Under the pieces are notes generated by a model. It saw only the letters and a program-made list of their open reading frames with translations, was not told the origin of the DNA and searched no databases. The position numbers and the translations under genes were made by a program. A stretch of 46,059 nt of DNA, from contig CACXVS010000019.1 of the NCBI GenBank assembly GCA_902771155.1, positions 1 to 46,059 of the forward strand, read 5' to 3'. How positions within the stretch are numbered: position 1 is the first letter of the stretch; every line of letters starts with the position of its first letter. Below, one piece after another: positions 9,301 through 17,674 of the stretch. The DNA comes from an uncultured Prevotellaceae bacterium (lineage in GTDB: Bacteria > Bacteroidota > Bacteroidia > Bacteroidales > Bacteroidaceae).

Positions 9301-12300
9301 ACAGGCCAACATCGAGTATATCGAGTTCTGGATGCTCGACCCCTTCATCTACACCCGTAAGGAGGGTACGGCCAGCGACTACAGTGGCGACCTCTACTTC
9401 AACCTGGGAGAGGTGTCGGAGGATATCCTCCACGACGGCAAGAAGTTCGACGAGAGCGCCATGCCCGTCAGTGGCAACGACACATACACCACCACCCAGT
9501 GGGGTAAGATTGGCGTGCAGACCACCGAGACCTACGCCTTCGTCACCACCAGTGGCTCGCGCAACCTGCAGGATGTGGGTCTCAACGGCCTCAGCAACGA
9601 GGACGAGCGCAGCTTTGGAGCCTATAAGGAGTGGCTCGACGCTGTGGTGAACAGTGGCGTGATCACCAACGACAGCATCATCCAGGCCTGGCGCAACGAC
9701 CCTGCAGGCGACGACTACCACTACTTCCGCGGCTCCGACTTCGACCGTGAGGAGAAGAGCATCCTCGACCGCTACAAGCGCTTCAACAACCCCCAGGGCA
9801 ACTCGCCCGACACCGAGAACCAGACGGAGGGCTACGACACCAGTTACAAGAGCGGTCCCGACATAGAGGATATCAATGCCGACCACACGCTCAACGAGTT
9901 TGAGCGCTACTACCAGTACAAGGTGCGCATCTCGCCCGAGATCCTCGACGCCTACCGTAACGGCACTGCTCCTGCCGACTGCTTCATCACCGACATGCGC
10001 ACCAGTAGCGTGAAACTGCGCAATGGCGACACCACCACCGTCAACTGGTATCAGTTCCGCATCCCCCTGGCTGAATACCAGCGCAAGGTGGGTTCCATCA
10101 ACGACTTCACCTCTATCCGCTTCATGCGTATGTTCATGACGGGCTTCCAGCGCCCCATCGTGCTCCGCTTCGGCTCGCTCGACCTCGTACGTGGCGAGTG
10201 GCGCATCTACAAGCAGAGTCTGGGCACCTCAGCCGCTGAGGGAGGCCTCTTCGAGGTGAGTGCCGTCAACATCGAGGAGAACAACGACAAGCAGCCCGTG
10301 AACTACGTCCTGCCCCCAGGCATCAGTCGTGTGACCGACCCCTCGCAGCCCCAGCTCGTCGAGGCCAACGAACAGGCCCTCAACATGGTGGTCAAGAATC
10401 TGCAGAGTGGTGAGTCGAAGGCCGTCTATCGCAACACCTCGCTCGACCTGCGCCAGTACAAGCACATGCAGATGTTCGTCCACGCCAACCACCTCGTGCC
10501 CGACCACACCAACCTGCAGGACAACCAGCTCGCTGTGTTCATCCGCATGGGCTCCGACTACAAGAACAACTACTACGAATACCTGATACCCCTCGCGCTG
10601 ACCCCCGACCGCAGCGACTACAGCAAATACGCCACTGCCGATCGCCAGGCGGTGTGGCCCGAGGCCAACCTGCTCGACATCAGCCTCGACGTGTTTACCG
10701 ACCTCAAGAAACAGCGCAACAAGGTGAAGGCGCAAGGCCTCTCGTCTTACAGTCAGTTGTTTACCGGCTACGACCCCGACCGTCCCAACAACAAGGTAAG
10801 CGTGATGGGTAACCCCACGCTAGGCGACGTCAAGGTCATGATGATCGGTGTGCGTAACATCTCGGGCGAGGTCAAGTCGGGCGAGGTGTGGGTCAACGAA
10901 CTGCGCCTCATGGACACCAACAACGATGGCGGCTGGGCAGCATCGGGCACCATGAACATCCAACTCTCCGACTTCGGAACCGTCAACCTCACCGGGCGCT
11001 ACGTCAGCGATGGCTTCGGAGGCCTCGAGGAGGGAGTCATGCAGCGCTCCACCGACACCCAGAAGTCGTACAGCGTCACCACCTCGCTCGAGCTCGGCAA
11101 GTTCTTCCCCGACAAGGCCAAGGTCAGTGCGCCCCTCTATTACTCCGTCACCAAGGAAGAGGTACGCCCGCGCTATAACCCCCTCGACAACGACATGCGC
11201 CTCGACGATGCCCTCGACGCAGCATCCTCCCAGCACGAGCGCGACAGCATCGAGTCGATAGCCGTCACCAAGACCACCAACACCAACTTCTCGCTCTCCA
11301 ACATCCGCTGGGGCCTCAAGTCGAAGCGCCCCATGCCCTACGACCCAGCCAACTTCTCGTTCTCCTATAGCCACTCCCACCGCTACACCTCGGGCGAGAC
11401 CACCGTCTATGAGGAAGACGACAACTGGCGTGGCGCCATCAACTACAGCTACTCGCCCGTCTATAAGTCGTGGGAGCCCTTCAAGAAACTCAAAGGCAAA
11501 TCTAAGTGGCTCAACTTCCCCAAGGCCATCGGTCTGAACTACCTGCCCCAGAGCATCGCCTTCAACTCCGAGATCTCACGCACCTACTACGAACTCCAGG
11601 AGCGCGACCTGGAGAGTCTGGAGAACCAGAACCTGCCCCTGACGTTTGACCAGCAGTTCCTCTGGAACCGCGACTTCTCCCTGCGCTGGGACTTCACCAA
11701 GAACCTGCACTTCAACTTCACCTCGGCCACCCATGCCGAGATCGAAGAGCCCTACGGCCCTGTGAACAAGGACCTCTACCCCGACCAGTACTCCGCCTGG
11801 AAAGACTCCGTGTGGACCAGCATCCGCAACCTGGGCACGCCCCTCGACTATAACCAGCAGGTCACTGCCTCCTATCAGCTGCCGCTCAACAAGCTGCCCA
11901 TCTTCGACTGGCTCAACAGCGACGCCTCCTACACAGCCCGCTATACGTGGACCCGAGGCACCCAGCGCAGCGACGGCACCTCGCTGGGCAACACCATCAA
12001 CAGCAACCGCAACCTCAACATCAACGGCACCTTCAACATGGAGACGCTCTACAACCATGTGCCCTTCCTCAAGAAGGCCAACGAGCGCTTCAAGAAGTCG
12101 ATTGCCTCCACCAACCCCCGTGTGAGCAAAGCCGTTCGCGACCAGCGCAAGGCCCAGGCCAAGCGGCAGGCCCAGCAACAGCGCAACGACTCTACCGACA
12201 CCCGTCTGCCACTCAACAAGAACGCCTACCAGCGCGAGATCACACTGCGCCCCGACACCACCGTCACCGTAGCCCACAACAAGAACTCCAAGCGCATCAC

Positions 12301-13906
12301 CGTCACCGCCCGCACCAAGGAGGGCAAGGCCTACCCCGTCAGCTATAAGGTGGTCGATCCCAACACCATCGTCATCAAGAACCTCGACACCGTGCAGATC
12401 AAACTCAGCGTCACCGCCAAGCCCAAGGCCGAGGACAAGGCGTGGTACAAGCCCGCCCAGAGCATCGCCCGTCTGCTCATGATGGTGCGCTCCATCAACA
12501 TCAGCTACCGCCACCAGTACTCCATGCTGTTGCCGGGCTTCCTGCCCAATGTGGGCGACATGCTGGGCCAGCACACGGGAGGCGTCATGTCGCCAGGCCT
12601 CGACTTCGCCTTCGGCACCATCAGCGACGACTATATCGACAAGGCCATCTCCAACAACTGGCTCCTCATGCGCGACAGCGTCACCTCGCCAGCCACCATC
12701 AACAGCAGCAACGACTTCCAGTTGCGCGCCACCCTCGAGCCCCTGCGCGACCTGAAGATCGACCTCAACGCCTCGCGCACCGACAACCGCGCCAAGAGCG
12801 TCCAGTTTATGTTCGACGGCAAGCCCACCACCCACAGCGGCTCGTTCAACATGACGGTCATCTCGCTCAGTGGCTCGCTCTCAGGCATGGGCGATGCCGA
12901 CAACGGCTACCACAGCAGCACCTTCGACCACTTCCTCGAACTCATCCCCGAGTTCCAGCAGCGCGTGCAGGCCCAGTATAAGGATGCCCCCGGCACCTTC
13001 GCTGAGGTCAACCCCTTCAGTGCCGATGTCCTGGTGCCCGCCTTCCTCTCAGCCTACACCTCGGGCGCAGGCAAGTCGCTCAGCATCTTCCCCGCCCTCA
13101 CCCGCATGCTGCCCAACTGGACCGTGCGCTATACCGGTCTCTCCAAGCTCACCTTCCTGCGCGACTACGTCAAGAGCCTCAACATCAACCACGCCTACAA
13201 GAGCGTATATAGCGTGGGCAGCTACGCCTCCTACAGCTCCTGGCAGGAGTATATGAACGGCCTGGGCTTCATCACCGACCAGGCCACGGGCACCCTCCAG
13301 CCCTCGTCGATGTACAATGTCTCCACCGTCAGCATCAACGAGGCCTTCTCGCCCCTGCTCGGTGTCGATGCCACCTTCCAGAACAACCTCACAGCCAAGC
13401 TCGAGTATCGCACCACCCGCGTGCTCAACCTCTCCATGACCAGCGTACAACTCAACGAGGCCCTCAGCCGCGACTGGGTCATCGGTCTGGGCTATAAGAT
13501 CAAGGACTTCCAGATCTTCCACAGTTCGGTGAACCGCAAGATCAAGAGCGCCCAGAACAAGAAGGGCAAGGGCGGTGCCGACGACAACGACAGCAAGAAC
13601 ACCTCGTCGTCGTCATCGAGCAAGAGCTCGTCGAAGGGCATCAACCACGACCTCAACCTGCGCCTCGACGTCTCGTTCCGCAATCAGGCTTCCGTCACGC
13701 GCGACATCGCCACAGGCACCTCCAACGCCTCGAGCGGCAACAGCGCCATCAAGATCTCGTTCATGGCCGACTACACCCTCTCACGCCTGCTCACCCTCAC
13801 CGCCTACTACGACCAGCAGACCAACACCCCTCTGCTGGCCGCGTCGAGCTACCCCACCACCACGCGCGACTTCGGCCTCTCGCTCAAGTTCTCGCTCACC
13901 CGATAA
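6386..13906 (+). CDS. sprA: type IX secretion system outer-membrane translocon SprA (Sov)
   Basis: The 2506-residue product has the length of the SprA/Sov family, which forms the giant beta-barrel pore that passes folded cargo across the outer membrane. I choose the TTG at 6386 because it gives a signal peptide with a charged start (MSRRVVNIIMVLLSVVALA); an ATG at 6413 would give a shorter, uncharged one. Family traits: an N-terminal stretch with 'IKTQGTAELKLGM' and 'GKVGDKVNMNLNYN', many Asn/Asp/Tyr/Thr-rich amphipathic strands, and a final strand ending in 'SLKFSLTR', as expected for a barrel. A basic Gln/Arg-rich stretch (about 1905-1930) and a Lys/Ser-rich low-complexity loop (about 2385-2420) interrupt the barrel and are probably surface or periplasmic loops. 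It follows ruvA after 3 bp. Codons ending in C dominate strikingly. Confidence 0.96.
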   Translation: MSRRVVNIIMVLLSVVALATPPQDDKTRNANNQAPVVGDESIPDSLLRARWAIQKTAPVLVEDLDSSALDLKRPENLRQTVEYDDSANVYYLGTKMGDSYLNAPVLMTPEEYRSWVEKRALHDFFRQKNTENIENKGEDKFSFSDMHFDLGPAEKIFGPGGVRIKTQGTAELKLGMTMKNIDNPSLPIRNRKTTAFDFDEKINLNVNGKVGDKVNMNLNYNTDATFDFDTQNLKLKYEGKEDEIIKLVEGGNVSFPTNNSLVKGASSLFGVRTDMQFGRLKLQTVISQKKSSTQSVTSKGGTQTTAFEFDASDYEENRHFFLSHYFRQRYDQSMTTLPDLTTGIEVNRVEIWVTNKTGNTANTRNIVAFTDLGENTIVSNSRWKLNQQNVPGNNANDEYATLVNNYSEARDIDQTSTVLAGIPLFEVGRDYEKLSKARLLTSSEFTVNKQLGYISLKTGLQTDQVLAVAYEFTSGGVTYQVGEFASDLTDTGKAIFVKSLKNTSNNPSQGNWRLMMKNVYYLASTVEKTKFRLDIKYQSDTAGVYLTYIPEAKVKSKTLLKLLGCDRLDNNNKTNPNGYFDFIEGYTVSNGRVFLPSSEPFGSYLRDQLIKSGLSAAEADRYTFTQLYDSTKTVAKQNAERDKFIMSGAFKGSAANVLSLGASNIPRGSVKVTAGGVELQEGSDYTVDYSAGEVTIINQSIIDSHTDVHASFESNTDYGMQRKTMLGLNWEYDFSKNLQIGGTLMHLHEQALTSKVAMGSEPLSNTIWGLNVNWKQESQWLTSMLNKIPFLHVKEPSHITFSGEFAQLIAGTAGGTQDNASYIDDFENTKNYISVKSPKEWMLSSVPSTMTESADRTGVTSGYNRALLAWYYVDPIFTSRSSTLTPSHIKSDLDQLSNHYVREVYVKELYPNRQQSTYNGATSKLDVLNLAYYPEERGPYNLSRDFNPDGTLRQPETKWGGMMRKLDTNDFEQANIEYIEFWMLDPFIYTRKEGTASDYSGDLYFNLGEVSEDILHDGKKFDESAMPVSGNDTYTTTQWGKIGVQTTETYAFVTTSGSRNLQDVGLNGLSNEDERSFGAYKEWLDAVVNSGVITNDSIIQAWRNDPAGDDYHYFRGSDFDREEKSILDRYKRFNNPQGNSPDTENQTEGYDTSYKSGPDIEDINADHTLNEFERYYQYKVRISPEILDAYRNGTAPADCFITDMRTSSVKLRNGDTTTVNWYQFRIPLAEYQRKVGSINDFTSIRFMRMFMTGFQRPIVLRFGSLDLVRGEWRIYKQSLGTSAAEGGLFEVSAVNIEENNDKQPVNYVLPPGISRVTDPSQPQLVEANEQALNMVVKNLQSGESKAVYRNTSLDLRQYKHMQMFVHANHLVPDHTNLQDNQLAVFIRMGSDYKNNYYEYLIPLALTPDRSDYSKYATADRQAVWPEANLLDISLDVFTDLKKQRNKVKAQGLSSYSQLFTGYDPDRPNNKVSVMGNPTLGDVKVMMIGVRNISGEVKSGEVWVNELRLMDTNNDGGWAASGTMNIQLSDFGTVNLTGRYVSDGFGGLEEGVMQRSTDTQKSYSVTTSLELGKFFPDKAKVSAPLYYSVTKEEVRPRYNPLDNDMRLDDALDAASSQHERDSIESIAVTKTTNTNFSLSNIRWGLKSKRPMPYDPANFSFSYSHSHRYTSGETTVYEEDDNWRGAINYSYSPVYKSWEPFKKLKGKSKWLNFPKAIGLNYLPQSIAFNSEISRTYYELQERDLESLENQNLPLTFDQQFLWNRDFSLRWDFTKNLHFNFTSATHAEIEEPYGPVNKDLYPDQYSAWKDSVWTSIRNLGTPLDYNQQVTASYQLPLNKLPIFDWLNSDASYTARYTWTRGTQRSDGTSLGNTINSNRNLNINGTFNMETLYNHVPFLKKANERFKKSIASTNPRVSKAVRDQRKAQAKRQAQQQRNDSTDTRLPLNKNAYQREITLRPDTTVTVAHNKNSKRITVTARTKEGKAYPVSYKVVDPNTIVIKNLDTVQIKLSVTAKPKAEDKAWYKPAQSIARLLMMVRSINISYRHQYSMLLPGFLPNVGDMLGQHTGGVMSPGLDFAFGTISDDYIDKAISNNWLLMRDSVTSPATINSSNDFQLRATLEPLRDLKIDLNASRTDNRAKSVQFMFDGKPTTHSGSFNMTVISLSGSLSGMGDADNGYHSSTFDHFLELIPEFQQRVQAQYKDAPGTFAEVNPFSADVLVPAFLSAYTSGAGKSLSIFPALTRMLPNWTVRYTGLSKLTFLRDYVKSLNINHAYKSVYSVGSYASYSSWQEYMNGLGFITDQATGTLQPSSMYNVSTVSINEAFSPLLGVDATFQNNLTAKLEYRTTRVLNLSMTSVQLNEALSRDWVIGLGYKIKDFQIFHSSVNRKIKSAQNKKGKGGADDNDSKNTSSSSSSKSSSKGINHDLNLRLDVSFRNQASVTRDIATGTSNASSGNSAIKISFMADYTLSRLLTLTAYYDQQTNTPLLAASSYPTTTRDFGLSLKFSLTR

Positions 13907-13933
13907 TACAACCTCCATCAATAGCATATTACA

Positions 13934-15208
13934 ATGAGACAACTGCTTTTAACCCTTTCAGTCCTTTTCGCCACTACGGTGGCCGTGGCCCAGTCGCAAC
14001 CCCAGCGTTCCGACATCACCATCAAGTCCAAGAACCTCACCGACGCAGAAGGCAATATCAGTGCCGTCGTCGTCAGCGCCTATGCGGGCGGCAAGTGCAT
14101 CCAGGAGAAGACCTACGACATGGAGCCCGCCCTCGATGCCGACCTGCACAAGTATGCGGGCACCATCACCGAGACCGACCTCAACTTCGACGGCTACCCC
14201 GATGTCGATATCGACTTCGGCTATATGGGCGGTTTTTCCAACAACACCTGGCACGAGGCCCTGCTCTGGGACCAGAGCCAGCACCGCTTCGTAGAGGCCG
14301 AAGACTATAACATCGGTGAGCCGACGGCCGTCCCCGAGGGCAAGTACATCTACAACGTGCTGAGCGACGGCCCCGACCATCGCGTCAGCTCCTATTACCG
14401 CTGGCAGGGCCACAAGCTCGTGCCCTATCTCAGTTACGTATGGGCCATCGAGAGCGAAGATCCCATACCTGATTTCCACGGAGTGCTCAACTACCCCTGT
14501 CACCGTTTCGACGCCAAGCTCGATGGTCGCATCCCCGTGAACATCGTGCTCCAGCGCACCCCCGACGACATCGTGGCTGGCTACATCTACTACCCCCGTG
14601 CCAAGAACCCCTCACCCATCATGATTGCAGGCAGGACGATGCAGTACGACGGCAAGCTCTATTACATCCTCCACGAATACCAGCCCGACGGCATCATCAC
14701 CGGCCATATCTACATCAACACCACCCTCGAGGCCGACTACGGCTCCCCGATGGAAGGCACGTGGACCAACCCCAAGACCGAAAAAGAGATGAAGATGACC
14801 GACCTGAGCCATAGTCAGAATATGCCCGCCTGGTTCACCCAGTCACTGCTCACCCCCGAGGACCCAGGCAACATCGGGCGCGAATACAGTTTCCAGCAGT
14901 GGGTTCAGAACTACCAGAGCATGATGGGCGGTCACATCACCTTCCGTGCAGCAGGCAAGAACAAGGTGCACTTCGAGTGTGGCAACGTGCTCCGCAACAT
15001 TGCCGAGGGTGCCAGCGACCCCGACCGTCCCGCCGTGCTCCACGGCAACGTGTTCGAGTATAACGATGTCAACGAGTGCGGCTACGCCTTCCGCGCCACC
15101 TTCTTCCCCCGTTTCGTCTTCCTCGACACCATCAGCGGCAACGACACCCTCGACTGCTTCGGCATGGGCGCCTCGTTCAACGGCATCTATATCAAGATCA
15201 AGCAATAA
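13934..15208 (+). CDS. secreted Asp-rich protein of unknown function (XAC2610-like segment)
   Basis: The 424-residue product has a signal peptide (MRQLLLTLSVLFATTVAVAQ) and a mature part with the acidic loop 'DLNFDGYPDVDIDFGYMGG' (about residues 79-97). That D-x-N-x-D-G pattern is typical of calcium-binding FG-GAP/XAC2610-type repeats. Otherwise I recognise no domain. It starts 27 bp after the sprA stop on the same strand and has the same C-ending codon style, so it is probably co-transcribed and may be an accessory or cargo of the secretion machine; that link is inference. Its stop lies 8 bp before the second 53-bp palindrome, which may act as the 3' end of the transcript. Confidence 0.8.
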   Translation: MRQLLLTLSVLFATTVAVAQSQPQRSDITIKSKNLTDAEGNISAVVVSAYAGGKCIQEKTYDMEPALDADLHKYAGTITETDLNFDGYPDVDIDFGYMGGFSNNTWHEALLWDQSQHRFVEAEDYNIGEPTAVPEGKYIYNVLSDGPDHRVSSYYRWQGHKLVPYLSYVWAIESEDPIPDFHGVLNYPCHRFDAKLDGRIPVNIVLQRTPDDIVAGYIYYPRAKNPSPIMIAGRTMQYDGKLYYILHEYQPDGIITGHIYINTTLEADYGSPMEGTWTNPKTEKEMKMTDLSHSQNMPAWFTQSLLTPEDPGNIGREYSFQQWVQNYQSMMGGHITFRAAGKNKVHFECGNVLRNIAEGASDPDRPAVLHGNVFEYNDVNECGYAFRATFFPRFVFLDTISGNDTLDCFGMGASFNGIYIKIKQ

Positions 15209-15215
15209 AGCACAT

Positions 15216-15268
15216 TGTCTTGCCCTGAAAAACGTTGTTTTTTATTCAACGTTTTTCAGGGCAAGACA
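15216..15268. repeat. 53-bp palindromic repeat element, copy 2
   Basis: An exact reverse complement of the element at 1108-1160. Arms are 15217-15237 and 15247-15267, with a T-rich loop 15238-15246. It follows the stop of the secreted protein gene by 8 bp. Here it could serve as a strong 3' hairpin for the ruvA-sprA transcript, although no T-tract follows the stem. Confidence 0.85.
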
Positions 15269-15327
15269 GCTGGAGATAGCCGAACAACGGATGAATTGAC
15301 AGTCAACTCACGGGGATAGTGAGAATC

Positions 15328-15360
15328 TAAAAAAAGCGAGGCTTCATGACGAAGCCCCGC
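15328..15360 (-). terminator. terminator of the DFND-motif lipoprotein gene
   Basis: Reading leftward, a 10-bp stem (GCGGGGCTTC / GAAGCCTCGC, one G-U pair) with a 5-nt loop is followed directly by a run of seven T. The G-U pair becomes an A-C mismatch on the other strand, so the element is built for leftward transcription. Confidence 0.85.
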
Positions 15361-15391
15361 TCTCTTTTATATCGTTTGTGATAACGACTGA

Positions 15392-16957
15392 TTAGTCTGC
15401 TGATCCCTCGTAAACCTCGAAGGGGAACTTCACCCGCTCCTTCGACCAAACGATGTTCAGAGGAGTGGCAATCATCAGAGGAATGTCGCCATCAGCGGGG
15501 AAGGCAACCTTTCTGGCCACCTGGTCACCCTCATTGAAGACAGTCACCTCGATGTTATTGGCATCGATATTGAAGCCTGTTACATTCTCGATCACGTGGA
15601 GCGGTGCAGCTTTCAGATCGGGAGCCGATGTGCCGAGCATCTGAGAGAAATCGGTGAAGGTGTCGCTCTTGCGCCATGTGGTGTTACCAAGCTTGAGCTC
15701 GAAGTCGAGGATACCGCCCAGGGCCCTAACCTCTGCCTTGGTGTCGACGAGCTGATAGTCGGGGTTCTCGTAGCCGCTGAGTGGGGTTCCATCGTCGTAG
15801 GTCATAATCTGAGCCTCGAAGGTCTGAGTGACATCGACCACGATATCGTTGAAGTCCTTATCATTAGCCATACCGAGGTCCTCAATCATATAGCGCTTGC
15901 TCTTGACCATGGTGAGATCCTGTACCTTAGAAGACTGTGGAACGTGGGGCTGACCATAACTCAGGAAGACAACATCGTTGAAGTCCTTGTCGGTACGACT
16001 GGTGCTGGCATCCTCGCAGCCAAAGAACTTGCACTCCACCTTATCATTCGACGTGTTATCGACACCGGGCAGCGTGTTCAGGTTCACCTCGCCTGCCTTG
16101 AAGGCATACTCCTTGATGTAGCCGTTCAGACTGCTCAGGATGTCGCCCTTGTGATTGTAAACACTTGCCTGCTCGGTAATCACCAGATAGAAGTACATCT
16201 TGGCATTCTTCGGCAGATTGGCAACGCTGATCTTGATGGGCTTCGACTGGATATTGCTGACACCTACGAGGTTCTTGCCATTGCGGTTGCTCGTGCTGGT
16301 AAGGTTGGTCCAGTTTTCGTCACTCTCGTTCATCTTATACCTGATGTTCTGCCACTTGTTCCATACGAGGATGTCTTTCTCTACACCCTCGACGTGCAGG
16401 AAGAGCTTGAAGCTGCCACCCGATTGACCCATGTAGATGGGCAGGATGTAGAAATCGTTCTCAGGAACAATCATCTCGAAGAATGTACCTTCCATTAGTT
16501 TCTGGGTGTTGTTGTTACCCTCGCCAAACACCGTATTCATTAGTGCGCGCGTAGCAGAAGGCACCTCATACCATTCGTCCAACTCGGTGATGGCATTAAC
16601 ACTGGGGGTTGGCTGGGGATTGGTGGGTGTCAGGTAACCAGGACCTATTAACCATGAAATGAAATCCTCAAGCCATCCTCTGGTACCTGCGGCGGTACTT
16701 GCACCTCTGGTAGCTGCCCTTGAACCTGTCTGGAAAGACACATTGTTAGGAGCAAAGTCCCACGTCTGGTCGGGCTTCACCTCGCCATAAGTCTGAACAA
16801 AGTCAGCCTTATAGGCTTCGAGAAGCTTCTCCTCGTTAACGACGGCCTTAGCGGCCTCACGCTCAGCAACAGCATTTTCATCATACAAATCCTTTGTGCA
16901 CGACATCGTGCCCAGCAATGCCACTGACATTGCAATCATCATAAAATTTTTCTTCAT
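15392..16957 (-). CDS. surface lipoprotein with DFND motifs (LruC/DUF4114/DUF4842-like)
   Basis: The 521-residue product has a lipoprotein signal (SVALLGTMSC, Cys at 20), a helical segment typical of Bacteroidales surface lipoproteins (NEEKLLEAYKADFVQTYGEV), and a low-complexity Ala/Thr/Gly linker (about 78-93). The C-terminal half carries two acidic motifs DKDFND at 323-328 and 366-371, the hallmark of the LruC/DUF4114 group, thought to bind calcium in beta-sandwich surface proteins. The exact family number is uncertain. It is a single-gene unit with its own -7 element and terminator. Function unknown; adhesion or an envelope role is possible. Confidence 0.75.
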   Translation of the reverse strand: MKKNFMMIAMSVALLGTMSCTKDLYDENAVAEREAAKAVVNEEKLLEAYKADFVQTYGEVKPDQTWDFAPNNVSFQTGSRAATRGASTAAGTRGWLEDFISWLIGPGYLTPTNPQPTPSVNAITELDEWYEVPSATRALMNTVFGEGNNNTQKLMEGTFFEMIVPENDFYILPIYMGQSGGSFKLFLHVEGVEKDILVWNKWQNIRYKMNESDENWTNLTSTSNRNGKNLVGVSNIQSKPIKISVANLPKNAKMYFYLVITEQASVYNHKGDILSSLNGYIKEYAFKAGEVNLNTLPGVDNTSNDKVECKFFGCEDASTSRTDKDFNDVVFLSYGQPHVPQSSKVQDLTMVKSKRYMIEDLGMANDKDFNDIVVDVTQTFEAQIMTYDDGTPLSGYENPDYQLVDTKAEVRALGGILDFELKLGNTTWRKSDTFTDFSQMLGTSAPDLKAAPLHVIENVTGFNIDANNIEVTVFNEGDQVARKVAFPADGDIPLMIATPLNIVWSKERVKFPFEVYEGSAD

Positions 16958-16995
16958 TTAGTTTAATTGTTAAAGTTTTGATTAATTTCGGGGTG

Positions 16996-17003
16996 CAAAA
17001 GTA
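16996..17003 (-). promoter_or_regulatory. -7 element for the DFND-motif lipoprotein gene
   Basis: Reading leftward, TACTTTTG followed by CACC lies 38 bp before the ATG at 16957. No good -33 element is visible. Confidence 0.6.
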
Positions 17004-17075
17004 CAATAAAATATCGGCACTCCGTCTGTGGACGTTAACAATCTTAACATTTTTAGGTTGTTTTTGACATATATC

Positions 17076-17117
17076 AAAAAAAACAAAAAGAGGGCAACTT
17101 GTCATCAGAAGCCCTCT
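17076..17117 (-). terminator. terminator of the lplA-gcv operon
   Basis: Reading leftward, a 7-bp stem (AGAGGGC / GCCCTCT, 17111-17117 and 17089-17095) with a 15-nt loop is followed by a T-rich run (17076-17088). It lies about 55 bp after the stop of the DUF3828-like gene. Confidence 0.8.
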
Positions 17118-17170
17118 ATACTTGTGTTTCTCCCTTTGCTGGCGGTAGTTTGCCTAGTGAACGATCAGGC

Positions 17171-17662
17171 CTACTGGCTCGTATTTCCGTTGATAATCTG
17201 ACGGAAATAGGGCTGGTTTTCGCCATTGAAGTCGTCGATATACCAGTCGCCACGCTCGAAGACGAGGGTGAGCACCACGTCGTTCTCGTTGCAGTTGACG
17301 ACCTTCAGTTCGACGACAGCGGTGGTATCGGTGATATCGCGCACCTTCATAATCTGGTGGTGGAAATTATCGCATACATCCTGTCCGCAGATCCAGTAGT
17401 CGTAGTCGAAGAGGATATCGTCGTCGCCAAGGCATTCCAGGGCCTGATCCATCAGGGCGTTGTAGCCCGTGGAGCAATAGGCGCTGTCAGCATCCTCAAA
17501 GAAGACGGGATAGTCGATGCCATCTTCGTTGGTCCAATGGACATAATTGTCGTAGATGGCGTCGATGCGCTCACGGATATAGGTCTCGGAATGCTTGTCC
17601 TGGGCCCACAAGGTGGGGGCGCCCAGCGTGAGCATCAACAGGATGGAGAGTAGTTGTTTCAT
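17171..17662 (-). CDS. small secreted protein (DUF3828-like) at the end of the gcv operon
   Basis: The 163-residue product has a signal peptide (MKQLLSILLMLTLGAPTLWA) and one compact domain ending in 'DVVLTLVFERGDWYIDDF'. That ending resembles the C-terminal strand pair of DUF3828/NTF2-like secreted proteins ('V.L....W.IDDI'). Three Cys are present; no catalytic motif is evident. It starts 12 bp after the lpd stop and is followed by the operon terminator, so it is co-transcribed with the glycine cleavage genes. I see no functional reason for this; it may simply share the transcript. Confidence 0.75.
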   Translation of the reverse strand: MKQLLSILLMLTLGAPTLWAQDKHSETYIRERIDAIYDNYVHWTNEDGIDYPVFFEDADSAYCSTGYNALMDQALECLGDDDILFDYDYWICGQDVCDNFHHQIMKVRDITDTTAVVELKVVNCNENDVVLTLVFERGDWYIDDFNGENQPYFRQIINGNTSQ

Positions 17663-17674
17663 AAGCGATGGGGG

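Noticed and set aside
11576..12835. 419-codon open frame on the strand opposite sprA
   Set aside because: It lies wholly inside sprA, has a Val/Gly/Leu-rich composition typical of antisense frames in C-ending codon genes, and has no promoter or domain.
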